DNA of 64,000 nt from Methanobacterium sp. (GTDB taxonomy: Archaea > Methanobacteriota > Methanobacteria > Methanobacteriales > Methanobacteriaceae). The stretch lies in contig JADFDH010000002.1 of assembly GCA_018263005.1 (NCBI GenBank), positions 62,001-126,000 of the forward strand, in the 5' to 3' direction. Shown here piece by piece: positions 1 through 8,432 of this stretch (position 1 is the first letter of the stretch; each line of letters starts with the position of its first letter). The notes under the pieces were generated by a model. The model did no database searches. It saw only the letters and a program-made list of their open reading frames with translations, and was not told the origin of the DNA. Position numbers and translations under genes: made by a program.

Positions 1-165
1 ATTAGTCTTGAGTCAGTAAGTCAGAAAAAAAAGGAAACCAAGGAAGAAGTCCCTATTTTCATGGTAACTCACCATGCGCTGGAGAGAAATATCCAAAAAG
101 CAGTTGAAAGAATTGAAAAATTGAAATTCGTAAAAGGTGAGGTTACCTTTATCCGTATATTATAA
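1..165 (+). CDS. C-terminal fragment, ACT-domain end of a homoserine dehydrogenase-like protein
   Basis: The window opens inside a gene; frame 1 gives about 54 codons ending in TAA. The visible part reads as the last half of an ACT domain, with a VPIFMVTHH strand, an amphipathic helix (ERNIQKAVERIEKL) and a closing FIRIL strand. This resembles the C-terminal regulatory ACT domain of homoserine dehydrogenases, which have a similar VVTHH segment and catalyse aspartate semialdehyde to homoserine in Thr/Met synthesis. The catalytic part lies outside the window, so an ACT-tailed threonine synthase or other amino acid enzyme remains possible. Confidence 0.55.
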   Translation: MSLESVSQKKKETKEEVPIFMVTHHALERNIQKAVERIEKLKFVKGEVTFIRIL

Positions 166-311
166 ATTAAAAAATAAATTAAATTTTTCTATTTGAATAT
201 AATTTCTCATGTAAAGATAGTATCATAATTAATTTTATTAAAGAGAAGATAAGGTAAAAATAAAAATTATGGGATTATTCATTTAATTATAAAAAAATTA
301 TGATTACCCAA

Positions 312-635
312 TCATGATCTGACCATGGTCAGGACCATTTTAAATCGTTCCACAGCATTTAGTGCGTGGGGATCATTGGCTGGCATGATAATCATATCAC
401 CGGAATTAACAACATTTTTAACACCGGAAATAATTATCTCCGCCTTTCCATCGATAACCTGTACCATAGCATCGAAAGGTGCGGTATGCTCACTTAATCC
501 TTCTCCCTTATCAAATGCAAATATGGTTACGGTTCCTGTTTCTTTTCTAATAATCTCCCTACTTACCACCGCTCCTTCCTGGTATTCCAGTAGATCTACA
601 ACCTTTAAAACCTTGTTTTTTAGTTCTTCTGACAT
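312..635 (-). CDS. Small cupin-domain protein
   Basis: A single-domain cupin of about 107 residues. The conserved double-stranded beta-helix signatures are visible: a first motif around GLSEHTAPFDAMVQVIDG and a second around GDMIIMPANDPHAL, which supply candidate metal ligands (H, and a later H). The substrate cannot be told from sequence; such small cupins bind metals and act as isomerases, dioxygenases or sensors. The start was set at ATG 635 because a GAGGTG ribosome binding site lies about six bases upstream; a GTG nine bases earlier overlaps that site and is unlikely. It stands alone on the minus strand and could be cotranscribed with the DUF6448 gene upstream. Confidence 0.8.
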   Translation of the reverse strand: MSEELKNKVLKVVDLLEYQEGAVVSREIIRKETGTVTIFAFDKGEGLSEHTAPFDAMVQVIDGKAEIIISGVKNVVNSGDMIIMPANDPHALNAVERFKMVLTMVRS

Positions 636-670
636 TATCAACACCTCTTGATTTTTTTAAACTTATTTTT

Positions 671-1174
671 TTATCCCTTTTCAAAGTAATCATAAAATTT
701 CCGGGTGTAATCTATGAATTCAGAACGAGAATTAATATAGTCCCGTGCATCTTCCACATCGTTAACATCGTAGTCTTTTTTAGCTAATACATCTTCAAAT
801 CTTCCTTTAATATCTTCGCTGATAAGGTTTAATATGAAACTAAGTAGTTCATCTATATTCTCTGTTTCAATGGCTTCATCTACCTTAGGAATTATAGGAC
901 CCCAATCAATACCAGCAGATTTTAAACCAGTATATGATTTCTCTTCCTCTTTTCTATTTAAACGCACTGCGGTTTCGAAAAACCAATAATCAGCCAGTTC
1001 TGCTGCATCCCCACTCAGTTCCCTAACCAACAGTGTTTTCTCAAAGGCATCTTTCAATTCTTCCTCATCTTCTGAAGAAACATATGGAAGAATATATTTA
1101 ATATTTTCCATATCTAATGCTGTTTCTGCAGCTTTTACGACTGGTCCGTCCATACTATCAATATAAGGTACCAT
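671..1174 (-). CDS. DUF6448 family protein
   Basis: A soluble, acidic protein of 167 residues. It has the recognisable family pattern: an N-terminal IDSMDGPVVKAAETAL segment, a central AAELADYWFFETAVRL helix followed by YTGLKSAGIDWGPIIP, and a C-terminal YDVNDVEDARDYINSR. In relatives the first motif usually reads HCDTLDGPVV, so a histidine/cysteine pair is replaced here by YI/S. The family occurs in bacteria and methanogens and has no assigned reaction. It reads in the same direction as the cupin gene 36 bases downstream, so the two may form a short operon. Confidence 0.75.
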   Translation of the reverse strand: MVPYIDSMDGPVVKAAETALDMENIKYILPYVSSEDEEELKDAFEKTLLVRELSGDAAELADYWFFETAVRLNRKEEEKSYTGLKSAGIDWGPIIPKVDEAIETENIDELLSFILNLISEDIKGRFEDVLAKKDYDVNDVEDARDYINSRSEFIDYTRKFYDYFEKG

Positions 1175-1361
1175 TTAAATCCCCAGTATATAATATAGTT
1201 TTTAATACCTGATTTTTTAGAATATTTATTATATTCCATTGATTATTCTTACTTTATTTTATTTAGAATTTTTGGTTAAAATCTAAATATTAAATAAATG
1301 AAAACTCCCCAAAACTATAAATTTTCCAATTTATAGATTAATGTTATAGTGGTGATATAAT

Positions 1362-1643
1362 ATGGATAAAAAGGCCGAAGAATTATTAGAAAAATGTGAA
1401 AATATAGATGATAGTAGCGTTATGGGCTCCTGTAAGGTCATGCTAGAGATGGTAGCAAAAGAAAACTTAGAATTAGAAGATAAACCCAGCGAAACTTACT
1501 TAGAAATGGCAGAAAACCTATCCCCCCAGGATGTTCCTAAAGTATTGCAGCTGGCCCTTAAGATAAGGGAAAGTGGAGATATAAAAGATCCTGATCTTAA
1601 AATAGCAGCGAGCAAACTAATAAGGGCTATTGAAATGAGTTAA
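1362..1643 (+). CDS. Small acidic helical protein of unknown function
   Basis: Ninety-three residues, strongly acidic and predicted all-helical, with no signal peptide or membrane segment. Two cysteines near residues 12 and 24 are the only striking residues. I do not recognise a family. The gene is supported by a GGTGAT ribosome binding site before the ATG, by codon use like its neighbours, and by a T-rich tract (about 1646-1662) after its stop that would serve as an oligo-T terminator. It is flanked by minus-strand genes and so is a single transcription unit. Confidence 0.6.
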   Translation: MDKKAEELLEKCENIDDSSVMGSCKVMLEMVAKENLELEDKPSETYLEMAENLSPQDVPKVLQLALKIRESGDIKDPDLKIAASKLIRAIEMS

Positions 1644-1645
1644 GT

Positions 1646-1662
1646 CCCTTTTTTTATTTATT
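1646..1662 (+). terminator. Oligo-T termination tract
   Basis: A run of seven T followed by further T-rich sequence begins three bases after the stop of the small acidic protein gene. Euryarchaeal RNA polymerase terminates at such oligo-T tracts without needing a hairpin. Confidence 0.4.
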
Positions 1663-1714
1663 TTAGTAAATAAATTTAAAAAAATTTTTCATTTTATAGA
1701 AATCGTAAGCTCGG

Positions 1715-2371
1715 TTAAAACTTATTTTTTCTAATCTTCTTAATATCAAATATCGCGGTTTCAGCCACGGCCATAACCGCCATTACACCCGCCTGTACTG
1801 GATCTGTTACTATTAAATCTGCTTTTTGAGTGACACTACCGGGCATGTTAAGGCTGATTATTAAAACATCATGATCCTTTTTTATTTCATCAATTGCTTC
1901 TGATATCTTCCCACCCATCAGTGAACCGGCCAATACAAGGGCTTGAACCCGTGGCAATCTTCCTACCGCATTAACTGCCTCTGCCAGTTCATCTTCACCA
2001 ACTAAGGGTATGGTGTCTACACTGATTCTTTCACCACGAATGTTATGTCGATCAGCCTCGGTTATAGCTCCCTGTGCCACCATAGCCACCTGTGCTCCCC
2101 CTCCTATGATGATAATTCTTTTCCCATAAATATCATCCATTGAACGGTGAATTTCAACCCCCGTAACTTCTTCAAAGTTTCTTATATTTTCTATGAATTT
2201 CTCCACGTTTTCTACACATTCCAATTCCATGTAGATAGATGCCAATTCTTTATTTTCAATAAATAGATAAGTATAGGTGATATTTATTCCGCATTTAGCC
2301 ATCATATCCGTTATGTTACTTAAAACACCCGGTTTATTTTTAGCTTTTATACTTATAGCTATGTTTTTCAT
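1715..2371 (-). CDS. ACT domain / DUF5612 protein
   Basis: A 218-residue protein with an N-terminal ACT domain (about residues 3-75: KAKNKPGVLSNITDMMAKCGINI, then a YMELE strand) that in this family binds amino acids or related ligands. The C-terminal domain (about 85-210) begins with a glycine-rich GKRIIIIGGGAQVAMVAQGA segment, recalling a nucleotide-binding fold, and carries the DUF5612 pattern found in methanogens. The role is unknown, presumably allosteric regulation linked to amino acid metabolism. It lies 19 bases downstream of the glucose-6-phosphate isomerase gene on the same strand, so they are probably cotranscribed. Confidence 0.8.
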   Translation of the reverse strand: MKNIAISIKAKNKPGVLSNITDMMAKCGINITYTYLFIENKELASIYMELECVENVEKFIENIRNFEEVTGVEIHRSMDDIYGKRIIIIGGGAQVAMVAQGAITEADRHNIRGERISVDTIPLVGEDELAEAVNAVGRLPRVQALVLAGSLMGGKISEAIDEIKKDHDVLIISLNMPGSVTQKADLIVTDPVQAGVMAVMAVAETAIFDIKKIRKNKF

Positions 2372-2390
2372 CTAAAACTCCAAATTATTT

Positions 2391-3128
2391 TTAATCGGCT
2401 AACACCAGATCCCAGATCCATTCATAATCCTGGGGATGGTTAAGGTACTTCATCTTTTCAGCTTCACGAATAAGCCCATACATTTCTTTATTTTTATAAA
2501 AACCAATTTTAGAATGGTTTGATGGTTTTAAACGACGTATTTCCGGTAAATTTTTATAGTTCTCATTTGCTACCATGCTTCCATCAGTCAACTCGAAATA
2601 TGCTGCGCCTCCACAATTTCTATAGGGATCATAAATGGATGAAAACTCTCTTGAGACCCAATTTGCCATTTTAAGCTCTTTGTTTGATGGATTAATTGTT
2701 ACATGCCCGTAGTTTGGGGGGACAACTACTTTGTCACCTTCCTTAGCTTCAACGATTACTACATCTGTTATTTGATTGTTTTGAGATTTCTGCAGAAGAT
2801 AATGAGCCACACCACTAAGAACTTCATAGACCTCTGGAAAAGTATATTCTGTTCCTTTGATCGTTGGATGGTAATGTCCTGCGGTTTTTACGTATTCAGA
2901 TCCTAAATTAAAAGGCGGTATTATGGTTACATCATATCTTAAGTCATTTTGCAAAATTAATGAATGGTCTCTATTGGATATGGCCAGATCACGATACATA
3001 TAATAAAGATCCATATCTTTGGAGGATTCCAACCATTTATCATCATAAATAACTTCTTTCATATCGTATAGCCTTCTGATATCTGGATTAACCCTTTTAC
3101 CGCCGAATTCAAGAATCCTTGACTCCAT
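2391..3128 (-). CDS. Cupin-type (archaeal) glucose-6-phosphate isomerase
   Basis: Interconverts glucose 6-phosphate and fructose 6-phosphate in the cytoplasm. The protein has about 245 residues, longer than the roughly 190-residue Pyrococcus enzyme owing to an N-terminal extension. Its cupin core carries the metal-binding motif around AGHYHPTIKGTEYTFPEVYEVLSG (two histidines and a glutamate) and a second motif around VVVPPNYGHVTINPS supplying another histidine. The start ATG 3128 is preceded by GGTGG at a normal distance; a GTG three codons upstream overlaps that site. It precedes the ACT/DUF5612 gene on the same strand. Confidence 0.88.
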   Translation of the reverse strand: MESRILEFGGKRVNPDIRRLYDMKEVIYDDKWLESSKDMDLYYMYRDLAISNRDHSLILQNDLRYDVTIIPPFNLGSEYVKTAGHYHPTIKGTEYTFPEVYEVLSGVAHYLLQKSQNNQITDVVIVEAKEGDKVVVPPNYGHVTINPSNKELKMANWVSREFSSIYDPYRNCGGAAYFELTDGSMVANENYKNLPEIRRLKPSNHSKIGFYKNKEMYGLIREAEKMKYLNHPQDYEWIWDLVLAD

Positions 3129-3301
3129 AAAAACCACCGAAAAATTTTTTTTATTTGACTTTCTTTATCAGATTAAATTTGATAAAAAACTGGATTTAAA
3201 AGTATCTCTTATTATTATAGTTAAAACATTATTAAAAAGTATTATAGTTTATTTTTTAAAATCCCAATTTGATCATTCATACGAATAAATTATTGAACCA
3301 T

Positions 3302-3892
3302 TCATCTAAAGTAATACTTTACTGTCCTTTTTACATCTTCTAACCATTGATCCCTTTCTTTAAACGTACTGGTTACTATAACCCCATAATTTTTCCTTCT
3401 GAATTGTTTAATACCACAGAGTCCGAAAATACAGTTTTTCCATATGGTCTCCAGTGGATCTGCGAATATTTCCTGTTCTCTTTCCTTAGGGGTGTTGGAT
3501 GTGTTAAAAACCAATGCACATCTGGCTATAAGAAGACCTAAAGGTACGCCTTCACCCTGATCATTCTCAAGAAATCTATAAGCTACTCCCACCCTTATAA
3601 CCCGGTCGATCCATCCTTTTAATATTGCTGGTGGCTGCCCCCACCAGTTAGGATGTACTATAATGATTCCCTGGGCATTTACCAGTTCATCACAGTGTTT
3701 TTTTATCAAAGAATCTATCTCCGCATCCCGGTGGATCTCAGCAAATGGTAAAATTGCATCAAATTTTTCCTGATAAAGATCATGGAAAACAACCTTATGC
3801 CCCATATTTTCTAATATTTTAAGAGCGGTCTCTGCTATGGCATGATTAAAACTCCCCTTTCTCGGATGGGCTAAAATAATAAGAATATTCAT
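3302..3892 (-). CDS. NAD(P)H dehydrogenase (quinone) / flavodoxin-fold reductase
   Basis: A 196-residue flavodoxin-fold protein of the NQO1/KefF group, expected to bind FMN or FAD and pass two electrons from NAD(P)H to quinone-like or xenobiotic acceptors. Evidence: the N-terminal MNILIILAHPRKGSFNHAIA, where the phosphate-binding loop follows the first strand, the central IIVHPNWWGQPPAILKGWID segment diagnostic for the family, and a FGLCG motif near the C-terminus. A NimA-like flavoprotein lies directly upstream on the same strand (35-base gap); together they look like a small flavin-dependent detoxification or redox unit. Confidence 0.85.
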   Translation of the reverse strand: MNILIILAHPRKGSFNHAIAETALKILENMGHKVVFHDLYQEKFDAILPFAEIHRDAEIDSLIKKHCDELVNAQGIIIVHPNWWGQPPAILKGWIDRVIRVGVAYRFLENDQGEGVPLGLLIARCALVFNTSNTPKEREQEIFADPLETIWKNCIFGLCGIKQFRRKNYGVIVTSTFKERDQWLEDVKRTVKYYFR

Positions 3893-3927
3893 CCACTCAC
3901 CTGCATTTCATCCTTTCACATGTTTAA

Positions 3928-4386
3928 TTATCCTGATACCTTTCCGGTTAATTCACCGATTTCGACTTGGAGGACAGTTAAATCTCGAACTATCTGTTCA
4001 TCATATTGGAAAATCTGATCAGGATCATATTTCTGCATTATAACATCTAAAGCCCTTATTTTTTCCTGATAATCTTCTATAAACCTTGCTTTCCCTGATC
4101 CAATGACACTCGAATACTTCATACCCCATTTACAGGGCTGATCCGCTTTTACGAGTTCGACACCACAGTCAATCTGGAAACATATTCTATTGTTTCTTCT
4201 TAAAATCTCAATTTTCCGTCCTTCTGATGCTGAATGAAGATATAAACAGTGATTTTGATATCCGAAATTCATGGGTACCAGATATGGTCTGCCCTGATCA
4301 CATAAAGCAATCCTGCATACTGCTGATTTTTCTAAAATCTGCTCTATTTTTTCCTTATTATCAATCTCTTTATCCTTCCTTCTCAT
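3928..4386 (-). CDS. Pyridoxamine 5'-phosphate oxidase-fold protein, NimA-like
   Basis: A 152-residue split-barrel flavin-binding protein. The sequence shows the order typical of nitroimidazole-resistance NimA/flavin reductase-like proteins: SAVCRIALCDQGRPYLVPM, then LYLHSASEGRKIEILRRN, then a VIGSGKARFIED strand and helix. Members bind FMN, F420 or heme and reduce small aromatic substrates; the particular substrate is not evident. It is first in a probable two-gene unit with the quinone reductase-like gene. Upstream lies a stretch of degenerate tandem repeats (about 4505-4615). Confidence 0.8.
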   Translation of the reverse strand: MRRKDKEIDNKEKIEQILEKSAVCRIALCDQGRPYLVPMNFGYQNHCLYLHSASEGRKIEILRRNNRICFQIDCGVELVKADQPCKWGMKYSSVIGSGKARFIEDYQEKIRALDVIMQKYDPDQIFQYDEQIVRDLTVLQVEIGELTGKVSG

Positions 4387-4504
4387 AGGATAGGTTTTCT
4401 AGTTCATTTTTAATAAATCAATGTTTTAAATAATATAAAAAAAATCAGTTTTCAAACTTATATTATAGAAATTAGACGGGTATTTTTAATATTAAAGGGT
4501 ATAA

Positions 4505-4615
4505 TTAAAGACTGTAAAATCGGATTTAATAAAAGATGTAAAATCAGGTACAATAAAAAGATGTAAAATCGGTTTTAAATAAAAAAAAGATATTAAATTC
4601 AGATTTAAAAAAAAG
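4505..4615. repeat. Degenerate AT-rich tandem repeats, unit about 25-27 bases
   Basis: Three clear copies and one weak copy of a unit resembling AGATGTAAAATCGG followed by a T/A-rich tail stand head to tail between the NimA-like gene and the response regulator gene. They read directly from the + strand near 4508, 4534 and 4559, with a decayed copy near 4590. They are not conserved or spaced enough to be a CRISPR. They may be a slippage-generated spacer or multiple binding sites upstream of the NimA-like gene. Confidence 0.5.
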
Positions 4616-4641
4616 AAGCTAATTTTTACATATAAATTCAG

Positions 4642-5496
4642 TTAATATAGCTCAAACACACATATGGGATGGCCTTCAGCTATTGTTTTTCTTCGGTCCA
4701 TCTTTCCTTCGATATTTGTCCAGTTTAAACTGTGATTTATGATTGCCTGGCAGTTTAGACAGAATATTGGTTTCTTTTCAGCTTCTTCTTTCCAGGGGCA
4801 ATTTAAAAACTCGATACGATAACCATTTTCATCATAATTTGATTTACTTCTGATTCCAAAGTCCATGAGTAAATTGGATAACCAATGTAGATAAGCATCG
4901 AATATAGTTTCAGGCTTATCTTTTTCAATATCCAATCCCTTTTTATCCATATAATCATAAAAATCAGGTAATTCTCTTTCTATTCGTTTAGTGAATATGT
5001 CTAATAGAGTTTCTTTTATTTCTTCCTCGGAGTAATCAGCGTAATCGCTCATTGATTTCTGGACCAGATCATAGAAATCAGTGAGAACCCGTTTTTTAAT
5101 TTCTTCTCGTTTTTTCTTCTCGGAATTATGTTTATATAGTGCCATTTTTATATTTGCGTTCACTTCACCTTCTCTAAAAGGTTTTAGGATGTATCCATAG
5201 GGTTCTGTTTCTTGAGCGCGTTTTAAGACTTCATCATTAGAATAAGCGGTTAGGTAAATGATGGGTATGTCCACATCCTTACGGATCTGTTGGGCGGCTT
5301 CAATACCATCCATATCACCCTTTAATACTATGTCCATTAGAATTAAATCCGGTACTATTTCTTTAGCATTTTTTACAGCTGCTTCGCCGGTATCAACCCA
5401 ATCTACAACTTCATAACCCCAGTTTTGTAGTTTGCGCTTGATAAGCATGGCCAGTATACTTTCATCTTCTACCACCATTATTCTTTCACCGGACAT
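4642..5496 (-). CDS. Response regulator with methanogen output domain
   Basis: A 284-residue two-component response regulator. Residues 1-125 form a receiver domain with the acidic pair VEDE, the phosphoacceptor Asp in LILMDIVLKG, the Thr in YLTAYSN and the Lys in YGYILKPF. The rest (about 135-284) matches the output domain found mainly in methanogen regulators: a helical segment and a cysteine-bearing C-terminal part (IFCLNCQAIINHSLNW, HPICVFEL). There is no DNA-binding helix-turn-helix, so output is probably through protein or ligand binding. Its ATG shares one base with the TAA stop of the kinase gene, so the two are translationally coupled. Confidence 0.85.
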   Translation of the reverse strand: MSGERIMVVEDESILAMLIKRKLQNWGYEVVDWVDTGEAAVKNAKEIVPDLILMDIVLKGDMDGIEAAQQIRKDVDIPIIYLTAYSNDEVLKRAQETEPYGYILKPFREGEVNANIKMALYKHNSEKKKREEIKKRVLTDFYDLVQKSMSDYADYSEEEIKETLLDIFTKRIERELPDFYDYMDKKGLDIEKDKPETIFDAYLHWLSNLLMDFGIRSKSNYDENGYRIEFLNCPWKEEAEKKPIFCLNCQAIINHSLNWTNIEGKMDRRKTIAEGHPICVFELY

Positions 5497-6542
5497 TAAA
5501 TACTCTCCTTATATTCTAACTCCTTAAAGGTAATTTTAAATTCTGTTCCGCCGTTAGTATTAAGCTCTAATTTTCCATCTATTTGATTTGTTAAACTATT
5601 CACAAGTTCTAAACCCAGAGAATCTGATTTTTTATAATCCAAATCTTTAGGAAAACCTATGCCATCATCTTTTACTATGAATGTAAATATATCATGACTT
5701 TTACTTACTATTATCGATATTGTCCCATTTCTATTATTTGGAAAGGCATATTTCAAACTATTGGTCATTAGCTCATTAGTTATTAAACCTAATGGGATGG
5801 CGGTATTGATATCCATCATGATATGGGCAGCTTTTATATCTAGTTTAATTTTTTTAGGAGAAATTGAATATATATCTAAAAGATCAGTGGCTAAGCTGGC
5901 TACATAATCTCCAAATTCTATTCTTTTAAGGTCTTTTGATTGATAAAGTCTTTCATGAATGATAGCCATTGAATCTGCTCTGGTCCTACTTTCTCTGAAG
6001 AAATCTAAATCCGCTTGATCCTTAATATAATATGATTGTAGTTCCAGTAAACTGGATATAATCATCAGATTATTCTTAATTCGGTGGTGTATTTCCTTGA
6101 GGAGCATCTCCTTTTCTTTTAAGGCTTTTTCTAACTTATTTCTACTTTCTATTAACTCTTCTAATTCATCTTTTTCTGTAAGAGCTCTTGTAATGGCTGG
6201 AACTAGTTTAGAAAGATTATTTTTAAAAACGTAGTCTTTTGCTCCTTTTTTAAGAACATCTACAGCAAATTCATTGCTTATTTTTCCGCTTACGAATATG
6301 AATGGTACTTGGGGACATTTCTCCCGGGCTATTTCCAATGCAGATAACCCGTCGAAACTTGGTAAAGCGTTATCTGCTAGTATCAGATCCGGATTAAAGT
6401 TATCAATCCCATTTAGATATTCTTTTTCAGTTTCTACTCGTCGAGATGTGAATTTTAAACCTTCCCGACGCATTTCATATTCAGTAAGTTCCGCATCTAG
6501 TTCTACGTCTTCCAGTATAAGAACATTGAGTTCTTCTTCCAT
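5496..6542 (-). CDS. Hybrid sensor: receiver domain plus HisKA_2 histidine kinase
   Basis: A 348-residue soluble kinase. The N-terminus is a receiver domain (residues 5-120; EDVELD acidic pair, phosphoacceptor Asp within PDLILADNALP, Lys in KDYVFKNN). It is followed by a coiled linker, a HisKA_2-type dimerisation helix with the phospho-His in EIHHRIKNNLMIISSLLELQ, and a HATPase domain with the N box NELMTNSLKYAF, G1 KDDGIGFP and G2 SLGLELVNSL. No membrane segment is present, so it receives cytoplasmic input, probably through its own receiver domain. The partner is the response regulator immediately downstream. Confidence 0.88.
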   Translation of the reverse strand: MEEELNVLILEDVELDAELTEYEMRREGLKFTSRRVETEKEYLNGIDNFNPDLILADNALPSFDGLSALEIAREKCPQVPFIFVSGKISNEFAVDVLKKGAKDYVFKNNLSKLVPAITRALTEKDELEELIESRNKLEKALKEKEMLLKEIHHRIKNNLMIISSLLELQSYYIKDQADLDFFRESRTRADSMAIIHERLYQSKDLKRIEFGDYVASLATDLLDIYSISPKKIKLDIKAAHIMMDINTAIPLGLITNELMTNSLKYAFPNNRNGTISIIVSKSHDIFTFIVKDDGIGFPKDLDYKKSDSLGLELVNSLTNQIDGKLELNTNGGTEFKITFKELEYKESI

Positions 6543-6893
6543 ATAACCAACTTCTATATCGTTGAATTAATATTATTTTTGGATTTTTATATTCTTAAAG
6601 AAATTTGTAGATTCACCTATAAAAAGACTATTGTACTACTAATTATTAATTTTAGTTGTGATGCTCCTTTTTTTCAAATATAAAAGATTTTTAACTAAAA
6701 TAAATCTTAATAAAGCTTTATTATCCCTGATTTTTTTATAAATTTTAAATATTTATGTGACTATATTCACAAAATGTTTTTTTTAGTCTAAATGTTTTTC
6801 TATTTTTTTGATTATCTACTAAATTATAATTTTGTTAGTTACATATAATATATCATTTTTAGTGTTTTTTTCTTTTATATAATCAAACATAAT
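6543..6893. other. AT-rich divergent intergenic region
   Basis: This stretch separates the kinase gene (leftward) from the TetR gene (rightward). It must hold the kinase promoter on the minus strand; the sequence is very AT-rich with many possible TATA boxes, so a single one cannot be chosen. I see no convincing open frame or structured RNA in it. The TetR operators lie at its right edge. Confidence 0.5.
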
Positions 6894-6909
6894 ACGAACG
6901 AACGTTAGT
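6894..6909. promoter_or_regulatory. TetR operator 1 (imperfect palindrome)
   Basis: ACGAACG AA CGTTAGT: two 7-base arms around an AA spacer with one mismatch. It is nearly identical to operator 2, 51 bases centre to centre downstream. It lies immediately upstream of the TATA-like TTATATA at about 6910-6917, where a bound repressor would block TBP/TFB. Confidence 0.65.
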
Positions 6910-6918
6910 TTTATATAG
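6909..6918 (+). promoter_or_regulatory. TATA box of the TetR gene
   Basis: TTTTATATAG stands between the two operators. Transcription would start about 25 bases downstream, near 6940-6945, at the left edge of operator 2, giving a short leader before the ATG at 6978. Confidence 0.5.
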
Positions 6919-6944
6919 TATGACATTAAATTATCAACTATCAT

Positions 6945-6960
6945 ACTAACGAACGTTAGT
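6945..6960. promoter_or_regulatory. TetR operator 2 (perfect palindrome)
   Basis: ACTAACG AA CGTTAGT is a perfect 7-base inverted repeat with a 2-base spacer, at the expected transcription start of the TetR gene. With operator 1 it brackets the TATA box, the layout expected for autorepression. Confidence 0.7.
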
Positions 6961-6977
6961 TAAATCGGTACGATATC

Positions 6978-7604
6978 ATGAATAATCAAAACCAAAAAAA
7001 ACCGACTAAAGAGAAGATATTCGACGTTTCAGTTGAATTATTTGCACAAAAGGGTTTTAATGCAGTTTCTGTGCGTGAAATAGCTCGAAAAGTGGGTATT
7101 AGAGAAAGTTCAATTTATAATCATTATAAAAATAAAGAAGCAATTTTAGAGGCCATAATGGACTATTTTAAGAACGAACTCTCCCAGGGAGGATTATCAG
7201 TAAATGATGCTGAAGCATTAATTGAACAGGGCCCGGAAATCTTCTTTGAATTAGGGGCGAAGATGTACATAGAACAAATAAACACCCCCCAGATGGAGAA
7301 AATATGGAGATTAGTTTCCATTGAAACCTACCACAATGATAAAATTCGGGAATTTTTTAAAAAAGAAATCCTGGAAGAGCCTATAAATGTTTGGGAAAAT
7401 ACTTTTCAGACGATGATAGAGAAAAAAATGATAAAACCATTAAATCCCAGAACATTAGCCTATGAATACTACTCATTTGCTATTTTCCTCTTCTTTGAAT
7501 ACTTTGTATTAGAATATGATAAAGATTTTAAAACCTATATGGATTTAACCCAGGAAAAAATGGCAAAACATGCAGAGTTTCTTTTAGCAGCTATAAAAAT
7601 GTAA
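6978..7604 (+). CDS. TetR/AcrR-family transcriptional regulator
   Basis: A 208-residue regulator. The N-terminal helix-turn-helix is clear: KEKIFDVSVELFAQKGFNAV, then VREIARKVGIRESSIYNHYK, as in all TetR proteins. The ligand-binding C-terminal half (about 60-208) is helical and rich in aromatic residues, suiting a hydrophobic ligand; its identity is not readable. Two palindromes around its own promoter suggest autorepression. It is followed 13 bases later by a flavin reductase gene and then the reductase-adenylation/GMC gene cluster, which it probably controls as one unit. Confidence 0.9.
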   Translation: MNNQNQKKPTKEKIFDVSVELFAQKGFNAVSVREIARKVGIRESSIYNHYKNKEAILEAIMDYFKNELSQGGLSVNDAEALIEQGPEIFFELGAKMYIEQINTPQMEKIWRLVSIETYHNDKIREFFKKEILEEPINVWENTFQTMIEKKMIKPLNPRTLAYEYYSFAIFLFFEYFVLEYDKDFKTYMDLTQEKMAKHAEFLLAAIKM

Positions 7605-7617
7605 GAGTGATATTAAT

Positions 7618-8391
7618 ATGAAGATCTTAACCGTAATGGGAAGCCCTCGAAAAAAAGGTAATAGCTATCGAGCAGCGAGAAAAATGGAAGAACAACTGAA
7701 GAAACATGGTTCTTATGAATTTGAGTACCTATTCCTTAAAGATACTAATCTGGAGATATGCAGGGGATGTTTTAACTGTGTAAGTAAAGGAATCGATTTA
7801 TGCCCTCTGAGAGATGATCGTGAAATAATTCAGGAAAAAATGGATGAATCAGATGGTCTGATACTGGTATCGCCTGTTTACGTGATGACGGTACCGGCTC
7901 TCCTGAAAAACTTCATAGACAGATTAGCCTATCTCTGCCACCGCCCAGCATATCAGGGCAAAAAAGCAATGATTCTATGCACTTCCGCAGGGTCAGGGTT
8001 AAAGGAAACCCTTAGTTATATGGAAATGATAGCAGGAGCATGGGGTTATAATGTCACAGGTAAATGTGGTCTTATAACAGCACCCTGGCCTCCAACTGTC
8101 AATATGGAGAAGAAAAACAATCGAAAACTGCAAAAAACCGCTCAAATATTCTCTAAATCACTCCAATCAAAAGATAAAAAGGTTAGTTTCCAGGATTATA
8201 TGGGATTCCGGATTTTTAAAAACGTAGCAGAAAATGTTACAGAGTACATGCCTGCTGATTACGAATTCTATAAAGATAAAGATTATTACTATCCCACTAG
8301 AATAGGAATCCTATCTAAAATAGGGGCAAAAATAATGTTAAAAGTAATATTCTATATGATGAAAGACCTAGGACCAGGAAAGGAAAAGTAA
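7618..8391 (+). CDS. NADPH-dependent FMN reductase / iron-sulfur flavoprotein-like
   Basis: A 257-residue flavodoxin-fold protein. The start MKILTVMGSPRKKGNSYRAA is the FMN phosphate-binding loop. A CRGCFNC segment with a further Cys about nine residues on (about residues 48-63) recalls the compact cysteine motif of archaeal iron-sulfur flavoproteins, and LVSPVYVMTVPALLKNFIDR is the conserved second flavin contact. Likely role: two-electron reduction of a small or quinone-like molecule. The C-terminal 80 residues, with two hydrophobic stretches, are longer than in typical relatives. GTGAT lies before the ATG, and the TetR gene ends 13 bases upstream. Confidence 0.85.
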   Translation: MKILTVMGSPRKKGNSYRAARKMEEQLKKHGSYEFEYLFLKDTNLEICRGCFNCVSKGIDLCPLRDDREIIQEKMDESDGLILVSPVYVMTVPALLKNFIDRLAYLCHRPAYQGKKAMILCTSAGSGLKETLSYMEMIAGAWGYNVTGKCGLITAPWPPTVNMEKKNNRKLQKTAQIFSKSLQSKDKKVSFQDYMGFRIFKNVAENVTEYMPADYEFYKDKDYYYPTRIGILSKIGAKIMLKVIFYMMKDLGPGKEK

Positions 8392-8432
8392 AAATACTTG
8401 GAAATATTACTTATTATTGAAATTTAGATACT

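Noticed and set aside
325..651. Plus-strand open frame over the cupin gene
   Set aside because: It is the complement of a recognisable cupin with its own ribosome binding site and has no start signal.
4505..4615. CRISPR array
   Set aside because: The repeats are degenerate, contiguous without unique spacers, and no cas gene is near.
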